From Bordetella parapertussis (lineage in GTDB: Bacteria; Pseudomonadota; Gammaproteobacteria; Burkholderiales; SG8-39): a DNA stretch of 10,885 nt. Where the stretch lies: positions 1 to 10,885 of the forward strand of contig CAMDRY010000073.1 of NCBI GenBank assembly GCA_945906975.1, in the 5' to 3' direction. Positions 1-8,783 of this stretch are shown here, piece after piece (the stretch's first letter is position 1; every line of letters starts with the position of its first letter). A model generated the notes under the pieces. The model was not told the DNA's origin and ran no database searches. It worked only from the letters and a program-made list of their open reading frames with translations. A program made the position numbers and the translations under genes.

Positions 1-3176
<3,176 letters not shown>

Positions 3177-3202
3177 GGGGGGGTACCGGGGAGTGAGGGG
3201 CT

Positions 3203-3232
3203 ATTCTAGCGGTACAGCCGGTCCGCTGTCAG
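3203..3232 (-). promoter_or_regulatory. Probable sigma-70 promoter of uvrA
   Basis: On the minus strand, CTGACA (3232-3227) and TAGAAT (3208-3203) match the -35 and -10 boxes at five of six positions each, with an 18-bp spacer. Transcription would start near 3196 and leave a leader of only about 20 nt before the TTG codon. The spacer holds an imperfect 16-bp dyad, ACAG-N8-CTGT (3214-3229), which could bind a regulator. Assignment is by pattern only. Confidence 0.5.
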
Positions 3233-3322
3233 CGCTTGCGCGCGGCCGGACACTGCATTTTGCACGGTGATGGCACAATGCCACGCTGGAGTCCTTAACC
3301 CATTGTCACGCACCCGAAAATT

Positions 3323-3379
3323 ATGGATTTTCCGACTATTCCCGCCGGTGCGCGCGAACGCGACGTGAGTCAGCGTTGA
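3323..3379 (+). CDS. Possible 18-codon leader ORF overlapping the soxY start
   Basis: An ATG at 3323 opens a short frame encoding MDFPTIPAGARERDVSQR. Its TGA stop (3377-3379) overlaps the TTG start codon of soxY (3376-3378). This geometry would allow translational coupling by stop-start re-initiation, which fits the absence of a good Shine-Dalgarno before soxY. The peptide matches nothing I recognise and its own ATG lacks a clear ribosome binding site, so it may be a chance frame. Confidence 0.25.
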   Translation: MDFPTIPAGARERDVSQR

Positions 3380-3825
3380 AGCGCCGCGCTTTTCTTGCCG
3401 GCGCCGCCGGCGCATTGGTCCTGCCGCGCGGCGTCGCCGCCCAGGCGCCGGTTGCGAACGCGACACTCGACCCGCTGCTGTGGGTGATCACCAAGGGCGA
3501 GGTGCTGCGGCCCGGACGCGTCAAACTCGAGTTGCCGCTGCTTGCCGAGAACGGCAACGCGGTGGCGATGAAAGTGAGCGTGGACAGCCCGATGAGCGAA
3601 CGCGACCACGTCAAGGCCATCCACCTTTTTTCCGAGCGCAATCCACAGCGCAACATGGCGGTGTTTTACCTCGGGCCGCGCGCCGGTCGCGCCGAAGTGG
3701 TGTCGCGGGTGCGTCTTGCCGGCAGCCAGCGCGTCGTGGCGCTGGCGGAAATGTCCGATGGCAGTTTCTGGTCGGGCAGCGCCGATGTCGAGGTCACGGT
3801 GTCGGCCTGCGGCGAAGGCAATTGA
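3376..3825 (+). CDS. soxY: SoxY, sulfur-carrying subunit of the thiosulfate oxidation carrier SoxYZ
   Basis: SoxY carries sulfur intermediates on a C-terminal cysteine in the periplasm while SoxXA, SoxB and SoxCD act on them. The 149-residue product begins KRRAFLAGAAGALVLPRGVA, a twin-arginine (Tat) signal with a likely cleavage site near residue 22. The core (LWVITKGEVLRPGRVKLELP; SPMSERDHVKAIHLFSERNP) and the length fit SoxY. The usual swinging arm ends GGCGG; here it reads SACGEGN, keeping Cys145 and the following Gly but losing the two preceding Gly and the next one. The start is TTG, the only good candidate after an in-frame TGA at 3268, and it places the Tat signal at the N-terminus. 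soxZ follows 64 nt downstream. The partner Sox enzymes are absent from the window. The family call is firm; whether the altered arm works in the full pathway is open. Confidence 0.88.
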   Translation: MKRRAFLAGAAGALVLPRGVAAQAPVANATLDPLLWVITKGEVLRPGRVKLELPLLAENGNAVAMKVSVDSPMSERDHVKAIHLFSERNPQRNMAVFYLGPRAGRAEVVSRVRLAGSQRVVALAEMSDGSFWSGSADVEVTVSACGEGN

Positions 3826-3834
3826 CGCCCGTGT

Positions 3835-3882
3835 CTGGACGAAGACCTGAACGAAGACCCGAACGAAGACCTGAACGAAGAC
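3835..3882 (+). repeat. Four tandem copies of a 12-bp repeat between soxY and soxZ
   Basis: Four head-to-tail 12-mers occupy 3835-3846, 3847-3858, 3859-3870 and 3871-3882. The consensus is CTGAACGAAGAC; copy 1 has G for A at position 4 and copy 3 has C for T at position 2. Each copy contains GAAGA. In the last copy this (3877-3881) lies 8 nt before the soxZ ATG and is the best Shine-Dalgarno-like element there. Gain or loss of units would change the soxY-soxZ spacing but not either coding frame. Confidence 0.9.
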
Positions 3883-3889
3883 CCATGCT

Positions 3890-4210
3890 ATGACCGCACG
3901 CATCCAGTTGCCGGCGCAGGCAAAGCGCGGCGAAGTGATCGCCGTGCAGGTGCTGATCCGCCATCCGATGGAAACCGGCTTTCGCTTTGACGCGGCGGGC
4001 AAGCCCATCCCGCGCAACTGCATCAACCTGCTGCGCTGCCGCTACAACGGTGTCGAGGTGTTTCGCGCCGACCTGTCCGCCGGCATCGCCGCCAATCCGT
4101 ATTTGCAGTTCACCACCATCGCCGAGGCGAGCGGTGAAATGCTGTTCGACTGGATAGATGACGAGGGCGTGACGGGTACGGCGCGCGCGGCGCTGGTCGT
4201 GACAGCTTAA
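3890..4210 (+). CDS. soxZ: SoxZ, partner subunit of the thiosulfate oxidation carrier SoxYZ
   Basis: SoxZ forms the heterodimer with SoxY that presents the sulfur-bearing arm to the Sox enzymes. It has no signal peptide here, as is normal for the family, and is thought to be exported folded with Tat-targeted SoxY. The 106-residue length is typical. Diagnostic blocks are present in order: HPMETGFR (25-32), GKPIPRN (37-43), YNGVEVFRADL (52-62), IAANPYLQF and WIDDEG. Cys44 and Cys50 are worth noting because I do not recall them as family features. The ATG at 3890 follows a GAAGA at 8 nt spacing supplied by the upstream repeat. A second ATG at 3885 only gives the two-codon frame ATG-CTA-TGA overlapping this start. 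The gene converges on the next one with a 26-nt gap and no clear terminator. Confidence 0.92.
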   Translation: MTARIQLPAQAKRGEVIAVQVLIRHPMETGFRFDAAGKPIPRNCINLLRCRYNGVEVFRADLSAGIAANPYLQFTTIAEASGEMLFDWIDDEGVTGTARAALVVTA

Positions 4211-4236
4211 GCGCCGGCGGCTCCCGGAAAGAATCA

Positions 4237-4626
4237 TCAGGGCATGTGCAACGAAAGCGTGCGTCGAAACCTCAGGTGCATTTTGCTCGATGTGGCGCGA
4301 ATCAGGCCGTAGGTTCTCGCCAAGCCGTCCACCAGTGCGCTGATCAGGTCTGGATCCGCCTCGCGGTGCAGGCGCTCGATGTGCGCCGCATATTCGTCCG
4401 GCAGCGGGGTGATCGCATCGTCCTGCATGCGGCGCCGCACCGCGCGTTCATGGGCATGCGATATGAGCCAGGTGCCGGCGGCGAAAAGAACACCCTTGCC
4501 GTTGTTGAATTCCGCCACCCAGGCCGTGCCGGCATAAGAATAAATGGCAATTTCCCTTTGTTCACCCAGTCGCAGCAGCTTGCCTTGTGGTGTGGCCGGT
4601 TGTTGGTTGTCCTGATTGCTTGTCAT
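4237..4626 (-). CDS. Conserved-looking protein of unknown function, 129 aa
   Basis: I do not recognise this protein. It has a polar, Gln- and Asn-rich N-terminus (about 1-15). A probable beta-rich core follows, with REIAIYSYAGTAWVAEFNNG near residues 23-42. The C-terminal half is charged and probably helical, including PDEYAAHIERLHREAD and PDLISALVDGLARTYG. The tail is basic. No signal peptide, transmembrane segment or metal-binding motif is evident, so it is probably cytoplasmic. The ATG at 4626 is preceded by AAGGA (4638-4634) at 7 nt spacing, which supports this start. The frame remains open upstream to about 4962, but that extension overlaps the hydrolase-LuxR gene and lacks a supported start. 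It converges with soxZ and lies 167 nt downstream of the hydrolase-LuxR gene, beyond two hairpins, so it probably has its own promoter. Confidence 0.72.
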   Translation of the reverse strand: MTSNQDNQQPATPQGKLLRLGEQREIAIYSYAGTAWVAEFNNGKGVLFAAGTWLISHAHERAVRRRMQDDAITPLPDEYAAHIERLHREADPDLISALVDGLARTYGLIRATSSKMHLRFRRTLSLHMP

Positions 4627-4633
4627 GGCGGCG

Positions 4634-4638
4634 TCCTT
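4634..4638 (-). promoter_or_regulatory. Ribosome binding site of the 129-aa unknown protein
   Basis: AAGGA on the minus strand lies 7 nt before the ATG at 4626. It is the only good Shine-Dalgarno in the open frame and decides the start against longer in-frame versions. Confidence 0.65.
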
Positions 4639-4726
4639 GTCCGTTGGGTTCCAATCGCCGTGTGCAAACGCGGCGCTAACGGGGAGCATTGTGCTCAACG
4701 GCGCGGCAGCAGTCTTGAGGCGACAG

Positions 4727-4743
4727 TCCCGGTTTGTCCGGGA
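4727..4743. repeat. Small hairpin, TCCCGG-N5-CCGGGA
   Basis: A perfect 6-bp inverted repeat with loop TTTGT. It uses the same TCCCGG/CCGGGA word as the larger hairpin at 4767-4788, in the gap between the hydrolase-LuxR gene and the unknown gene. Confidence 0.5.
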
Positions 4744-4766
4744 AAACGCCGCCTGCCGGCCGAAAG

Positions 4767-4788
4767 GTCCGGGACCGTGGTCCCGGAC
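4767..4788 (-). terminator. Strong hairpin just after the hydrolase-LuxR stop codon, possible terminator
   Basis: GTCCGGGACC and GGTCCCGGAC form a perfect 10-bp stem around GT, in practice 9 bp with a 4-nt loop. It begins 5 nt after the TAA of the hydrolase-LuxR gene. The minus-strand sequence after it is CTTTCGG, so the U-tract is weak. It may be an imperfect intrinsic terminator, an mRNA 3'-end stabiliser, or a dyad binding site. Position favours a 3'-end role. Confidence 0.45.
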
Positions 4789-4793
4789 GGGGA

Positions 4794-5867
4794 TTAAGGG
4801 GATTTTTTGCCGAAACCGGCATCGCGCGCGAGCACGATCGCCTGTGAGCGGTTTTCCACCTCGAGTTTGGCAAAAATGCTGGTGATGTGGTTGCGCACGG
4901 TTTTTTCGCTCAAGGAGAGTTGCGCGGCGACCTGGGCGTTGTCTGACCCCCTGGCGATCCACTCGACGATGTCGCGTTCGCGCGGCGTGAGATTGGGGAA
5001 GGCCGCCGCTGCGGCGCGCGCGCCGGGCAGGAAGGCGTTCACCTCATCGAACCAGACCCGCCATGCCGGCTCGCCTTCGAGCAGGACATGGTTGCGGCTG
5101 GCTAGCGACACGAAACGGGCGTCGGGTATGAGCCCGGCGAGCAAACGCCCCTCCTCGAAGGGCACGCGCGCGTCACCCGTGGCGTGCAGCACCAGCGTCG
5201 GGCAGCTTATCTGTGGTGCAAGCGCGCTGACGTCGATCTGGCCCAGGGTGCGCATGAAGCGTACGGCATTTTCCGGCGAAATTGACACGCGCTCCAGTTC
5301 GTTCCACCAGTTGTGCTGCTCGGGTGTCCCGCCGGGGATGAATTGCGTGGTGAAGAATTGCCGGAACGCAGGATTGTCGCGGCCCCAGCCGAGTTCGGCC
5401 AGCTTGACCATGGTTTGCGCTTCCTCGATTTGCTGCGGCGTGGGGTTGCGCTGCATCAGTCCGCGCGCATAGCCACCGTGCAAGACGAGATGGCTGACGC
5501 GCTCCGGGTGTCTTGCCGCGTAGGCGATCGCGATCGGCGCACCCTGGGACATGCCGAGCAGCGGAAAACGCTCCAGCCCCAACGCGTCGACCACGGTTTC
5601 CAGGTCGCTGACCCAGGCCTCGAATGAAATCTCGGATACCTCCCAGTCGGATAAGCCGCAGGCGCGCTGGTCATAGCGGATGAACGTATGGTCGCGCGAG
5701 AGCTCGTCCAGCCACTGCCGCCACACCGGGCTCTGCCAGTCGAATTCAAGGTGGTTAAGGAAGTTCGCAACCTTGACGATGGGCGGGCCTTTGCCGGAAC
5801 TGGCGTAGGCAAGCTTTACACCGTCGGGTGTCTTGCAAAAGCGGATGTGCTGCTTTGTCGCGATCAT
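4794..5867 (-). CDS. Alpha/beta hydrolase fused to a C-terminal LuxR-type HTH
   Basis: This 357-residue protein joins two domains. Residues about 1-280 are an alpha/beta hydrolase fold with oxyanion region VANFLNHLEFDW, nucleophile elbow GMSQG (Ser107), acid HATGDARVP (Asp232) and base ASRNHV (His260), so the catalytic triad looks intact. Residues about 292-350 are a LuxR/GerE HTH: NLTPRERDIVEWIARGSDN, then the recognition-helix segment SLSEKTVRNHITSIFAKL. Proteins of this architecture are usually annotated as LuxR-family regulators; the hydrolase part may sense or process a small ligand, but substrate and targets are unknown. The chosen ATG at 5867 begins MIATKQHIRF, where the hydrolase fold starts. 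The frame runs on to 6002, but that part overlaps mnmC. The gene lies 23 nt downstream of mnmC without a good Shine-Dalgarno, consistent with cotranscription. Confidence 0.85.
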   Translation of the reverse strand: MIATKQHIRFCKTPDGVKLAYASSGKGPPIVKVANFLNHLEFDWQSPVWRQWLDELSRDHTFIRYDQRACGLSDWEVSEISFEAWVSDLETVVDALGLERFPLLGMSQGAPIAIAYAARHPERVSHLVLHGGYARGLMQRNPTPQQIEEAQTMVKLAELGWGRDNPAFRQFFTTQFIPGGTPEQHNWWNELERVSISPENAVRFMRTLGQIDVSALAPQISCPTLVLHATGDARVPFEEGRLLAGLIPDARFVSLASRNHVLLEGEPAWRVWFDEVNAFLPGARAAAAAFPNLTPRERDIVEWIARGSDNAQVAAQLSLSEKTVRNHITSIFAKLEVENRSQAIVLARDAGFGKKSP

Positions 5868-5890
5868 TGGCGCCGAGTGTGCCACAGCAG

Positions 5891-7771
5891 CTAGCCTTGC
5901 GTGAACCGCCCCGTTGCGAATGTTGACGCAAGGTCGCGCGCCACCGGCAGCGGGTCGCCGGCCAGTTGCGAGGCGAGGTGCTCGGCCAGCAGCGGCGCCC
6001 ACAGCAGGCCGCGCGCCCCCAGGCCGACGGCGACGTGCACGCCCGGGTGCTGCAACAGTTCACCGTAGAGGGGCATGCGGTCGGGGGTGGTGGCGCGGAA
6101 GCCGGCGCGGCCTTGCAACTGCGCCGCGTCCAGTCCGCTTGTGAAGCCGGGCAGCAGCGATTCGGCGCGGAGGAGATTGGCGGCGTGGTCTTCGATGCGC
6201 GCCCCGCGCTCCGCATCGTCGATCTGGAAGGTCGCACCGAGAAAAAATCCGCCGTCCGCCAGCGGCGCCACCACGCCGTCGCCGTCCACCGGCACGCGCG
6301 GCACCGCGGCCCGACCGGCTGCCGGCACAAAGCTCAACTGGCCGCGCACCGAAATGAGCGGCAGCGCGGCCTCGGGTACCAGGCTGCGCGCATCAAAGGC
6401 GGTGGCGATGATGACTTGCGCCGATTCGCTGATCACACCCTGCACCGTTTCGATGCGCCACTGTGTTCCGGCCTTGGCGATGCGCAGGGCATTGGCTGAA
6501 AAGGCCCGCCGGATGGGCATCTCCAGCCGATTGAGGTTGGCGTGGCAGAGCGCCGGCGGTGAGGCCCAGGCGGCGGTGGGCATCCACCAGCCGGGGCCGC
6601 GCACGGCGCAACCGGCAATGTCGGCGGCTTCGGTGGCATCAACATAGCGCACCCAATCGGCGGGGAGCGCGTGCAGGGCGACGATTTCGGCAAGGCGTTC
6701 CGCCTCGACGGCATCACGCGCCAGTTGCAGCACGCCGCTTTGCCGCCAGGGCAGCGCGCATCCTTGGGCGACAAGCGCACTGAAGTGGCGCAGCGCGTAA
6801 CCCAGCGCCGGCCGTGACAGGCGCGCGTTGACCGCATCCTCCTTGTTGACGATGGGCCGCAGCAGTCCGGCCGGGTTGCCCGAAGCTTCCTGTGCCGCTT
6901 GGGCATGGCGCTCGACCAGGGTCACCGACCATCCGCGCGCGGCAAGACGCTCAGCGCAAAACGTGCCGGCAAGGCCGGCGCCGATGACGGTCACGCTGCG
7001 CGCGTCTTGCGCCGGCGCCGCGTGCGCCCTTGTGGGTACGGTGTGTCCGGCAAAGCGTCCGGCCAGCATTTGCCGCTTGGTGCCAAAGCCGGGGCGTTTT
7101 TCCACAGCGAAGCCGGCGCTGATCAGCGCATTGCGCACAGACCCGGCCACCGTCCAGGTGGCGAGCGTGGCGCCGGGGGCGGCCAGGCGCGCGAGTTCCT
7201 GGCAGAGCGCCGGCGACCACAACTGCGGGTTTTTCTCCGGCGAGAAGCCGTCGAGAAAAAATGCGTCGGCGCTTGCCTCCAGTTGCGGCAGCAACTGCAG
7301 CGCGTCGCCAAAGAGCAGTGTGAGGGTGACGCGCCCCGAGGCCAGGTGCAGGCGATGAAAGCCGCGCGTCAGCATCGGCCACTGTTGCGCCAGTTCGCCC
7401 GACAGCGCCGCCAGCTCCGGCCAGCGCCGGTGGGCGATGGCAAGGTCGCCGGCACTGAAGGGATGTTGTTCGGCCGCGACGTAGTGCAGGCGTTCGGTGG
7501 TGTTGCCCGGGCGCACGAACGCCGACCAGGCGGCAAGAAAATTCAGTCCCAGTCCGAAGCCGGTCTCGATGATGGTGAAGCGCGCGTCAGCACCGGCGCC
7601 CCAGCGCTGCGGCAGGCCGTTGCCTTCGAGAAAGACATGGCGCGCCTGCGCCAGTCCGCCGCTGGCGCTGTGATAAACGTCATTAAAAGGCGCGCAGAAA
7701 AATTCGCCCTGCTCGTTGCAATCGAGGCGGGCCGGCGTGACAGAGACCGGAATTTTCAGGGGTGGCGGCAC
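5891..7771 (-). CDS. mnmC: MnmC, bifunctional tRNA mnm5(s2)U34 methyltransferase and FAD-dependent cmnm5(s2)U34 oxidoreductase
   Basis: MnmC completes the wobble-uridine modification started by MnmEG. Its FAD domain removes the carboxymethyl group from cmnm5(s2)U, and its SAM domain methylates nm5(s2)U to mnm5(s2)U. The 626-residue length is close to the usual MnmC. The N-terminal MnmD part (about 1-240) has FNDVYHS, the SAM loop ETGFGLGLNF (69-78) and the LDGFSPEKNPQLW block with Asp174. The C-terminal oxidoreductase has the Rossmann FAD motif VIGAGLAG (262-269), acidic LVER (Glu287) and GNPAGLLRPIVNKEDA. Near the end GLGARGLLWAPLLAEHLA matches the closing FAD-binding segment. The start is GTG with no Shine-Dalgarno, and a perfect 7-bp hairpin abuts it. 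The next gene upstream, a solute-binding protein, ends 58 nt away in the same direction; the hydrolase-LuxR gene follows after 23 nt. Confidence 0.95.
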   Translation of the reverse strand: MPPPLKIPVSVTPARLDCNEQGEFFCAPFNDVYHSASGGLAQARHVFLEGNGLPQRWGAGADARFTIIETGFGLGLNFLAAWSAFVRPGNTTERLHYVAAEQHPFSAGDLAIAHRRWPELAALSGELAQQWPMLTRGFHRLHLASGRVTLTLLFGDALQLLPQLEASADAFFLDGFSPEKNPQLWSPALCQELARLAAPGATLATWTVAGSVRNALISAGFAVEKRPGFGTKRQMLAGRFAGHTVPTRAHAAPAQDARSVTVIGAGLAGTFCAERLAARGWSVTLVERHAQAAQEASGNPAGLLRPIVNKEDAVNARLSRPALGYALRHFSALVAQGCALPWRQSGVLQLARDAVEAERLAEIVALHALPADWVRYVDATEAADIAGCAVRGPGWWMPTAAWASPPALCHANLNRLEMPIRRAFSANALRIAKAGTQWRIETVQGVISESAQVIIATAFDARSLVPEAALPLISVRGQLSFVPAAGRAAVPRVPVDGDGVVAPLADGGFFLGATFQIDDAERGARIEDHAANLLRAESLLPGFTSGLDAAQLQGRAGFRATTPDRMPLYGELLQHPGVHVAVGLGARGLLWAPLLAEHLASQLAGDPLPVARDLASTFATGRFTQG

Positions 7772-7791
7772 CGCGCGATAATAACGCGCGG
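7771..7791 (-). promoter_or_regulatory. Hairpin abutting the mnmC start codon
   Basis: CCGCGCG (7771-7777) and CGCGCGG (7785-7791) form a perfect 7-bp, all G:C stem around a 7-nt AT-only loop. On the mnmC mRNA its last base is the G of the GUG start codon, so the stem occupies the place where a Shine-Dalgarno would be. It could limit translation initiation. Alternatively it marks the end of the upstream message, though no U-run follows. Confidence 0.5.
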
Positions 7792-7820
7792 CTACCTGCT
7801 CGCGGGGATATAGCGCCTTG

Positions 7821-7839
7821 CGCGCAGGATTACTGCGCG
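7821..7839 (-). terminator. Hairpin around the stop codon of the solute-binding protein gene
   Basis: CGCGCAG (7821-7827) and CTGCGCG (7833-7839) form a perfect 7-bp stem. The 5-nt loop holds the TAA stop codon (7832-7830 on the minus strand). No U-tract follows, so intrinsic termination is doubtful. It may stabilise the 3' end or be partly due to the coding of Phe-Ala-Gln. Confidence 0.3.
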
Positions 7840-8579
7840 AACCGCTTTTCGTAGGCTTCGGTGATTTTTTTCACCGTGCCGTCCTTGACCATGGACGCAA
7901 GCGCATCGGACAGTTTCTTGACCTCGTCCTTGGAGGTGCGCGGGCTGCATGCCAGATAGAGGTCTTCCTCACGCACGACATAGACCATCTTGATGTCCTT
8001 GACCTTGGCCGCCTCGGCGACTTTCCTCGCCGAGTAATAGCCGGTGATCCAGAGGTCAACGTAGTTCGGGTCATCTTTTTTGAGTAGCAGCTTGGGCGGA
8101 ACCTGCGTGTCATTGCCCGACAGGCGCAGGTTGGTCACGGCCTTGCTCATGAGGAAATCCACTTTGGCATCCGCGGCGACGCCGCCGATCTTGAGCTTGT
8201 GCAAGTCGGTGATGTTTTTGACCGGCACGGCGAAATCGCTTTTGCCGAACACCGCCCAGCGGTTGGTGGCGAAGGGGCCCACCCACTGGAACAGCCGCTC
8301 GCGGTTTTCCAGGCGGGCGGTGGAGTAGACGCAGGTGTCCTTGTCGGCCTGTGCGGTCAGATAGGCCTTCTCCCAAGCCTGTGACTGGGTCTGCACCGTC
8401 ACGCCCGCGCGTTTGGCCATTTCAGCGACGATGTCGCTGGACAGGCCTGTCAGCCTGCCCCCTTCGGTGTAGTTGAAGGGGGCGTTTTCCTCGGTGAGCA
8501 GGGTCAGGGCGTGCAGCGGTGCCGACGCAAGCAGGCAGGCGCCCAGCAGTAAGGCGGTGCGGACGGGCAGGATGGTCAT
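7830..8579 (-). CDS. Family-3 periplasmic solute-binding protein (SBP_bac_3-like)
   Basis: This 249-residue protein resembles the binding component of polar amino-acid ABC importers. After a signal peptide the mature part begins LTLLTEENAPFNYTEGGRLTGLSSDIVAEMAKRAGV in outline, the usual family-3 opening. Later blocks include SQAWEKAYLTAQADKD, RLFQWVGPF, and the closing VKDGTVKKITEAYEKRF. The signal is residues 1-24, with likely cleavage after PLHA. LGAC at 12-15 resembles a lipobox, but the hydrophobic stretch before it is short, so soluble export is favoured. Start ATG 8579 follows GAGGAA (8588-8583), which decides it over a start 25 codons upstream. No permease or ATPase gene is adjacent, so it may be an orphan receptor or serve a transporter elsewhere. 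The ligand cannot be read from sequence. It is the first gene of the leftward cluster with mnmC and hydrolase-LuxR. Confidence 0.87.
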   Translation of the reverse strand: MTILPVRTALLLGACLLASAPLHALTLLTEENAPFNYTEGGRLTGLSSDIVAEMAKRAGVTVQTQSQAWEKAYLTAQADKDTCVYSTARLENRERLFQWVGPFATNRWAVFGKSDFAVPVKNITDLHKLKIGGVAADAKVDFLMSKAVTNLRLSGNDTQVPPKLLLKKDDPNYVDLWITGYYSARKVAEAAKVKDIKMVYVVREEDLYLACSPRTSKDEVKKLSDALASMVKDGTVKKITEAYEKRFAQ

Positions 8580-8582
8580 CAC

Positions 8583-8588
8583 TTCCTC
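8583..8588 (-). promoter_or_regulatory. Ribosome binding site of the solute-binding protein gene
   Basis: GAGGAA on the minus strand, 3 nt before the ATG at 8579. It is the strongest Shine-Dalgarno in the window and places the start directly before the signal peptide. Confidence 0.7.
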
Positions 8589-8739
8589 ACTTGGTTGGGC
8601 ACAGGTGCGGTACGGATGTTGGGCGCATTGCCAGCGTCCAACAGGCCGGGACACATAACAGTAGCATAGCCGTCGCCGGCCGTGCGCGGTGCGCGACCTG
8701 TGATGGCCCGCGGCACCGTGGATACGGCAGCGGGTCGGT

Positions 8740-8777
8740 TAGAATGGCGCCTGACCCAGACCTCTGAAACCTATAAA
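8740..8777 (+). promoter_or_regulatory. Weak promoter candidates for ettA
   Basis: Two -10-like boxes precede ettA in the 204-nt divergent gap. TAGAAT (8740-8745) has no recognisable -35. TATAAA (8772-8777) has CTGACC (8751-8756) at a short 15-bp spacing and would start transcription at about the ATG itself. Neither is convincing alone. The ettA ATG has no clear Shine-Dalgarno. I see no clear promoter for the divergent solute-binding protein gene in the same gap. Confidence 0.25.
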
Positions 8778-8783
8778 ACCGCC

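Noticed and set aside
3214..3229. LexA (SOS) box in the uvrA promoter
   Set aside because: The dyad is ACAG-N8-CTGT, the inverse of the CTGT-N8-ACAG LexA pattern, and its centre is GC-rich, so it is not a LexA site.
3271..3286. Sigma-54 promoter upstream of soxY
   Set aside because: TGGCAC is present at 3271-3276 but the TTGC element at the required spacing is missing.
4627..4962. Longer version of the 129-aa unknown protein (241 aa)
   Set aside because: The extension overlaps the hydrolase-LuxR coding region and both hairpins, while the ATG at 4626 has its own AAGGA site.
5868..6002. N-terminal extension of the hydrolase-LuxR protein
   Set aside because: It lies on mnmC codons in another frame and is Ala/Arg/Gly-rich, unlike a hydrolase N-terminus.
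6899..7813. 304-codon plus-strand frame opposite mnmC
   Set aside because: It is antisense to conserved MnmC motifs, has no recognisable domain and shows shadow-frame composition.
8682..8783. Upstream ATG for ettA giving 588 aa
   Set aside because: EttA similarity starts precisely at MAQF, and the 34 extra residues would cover the promoter region.
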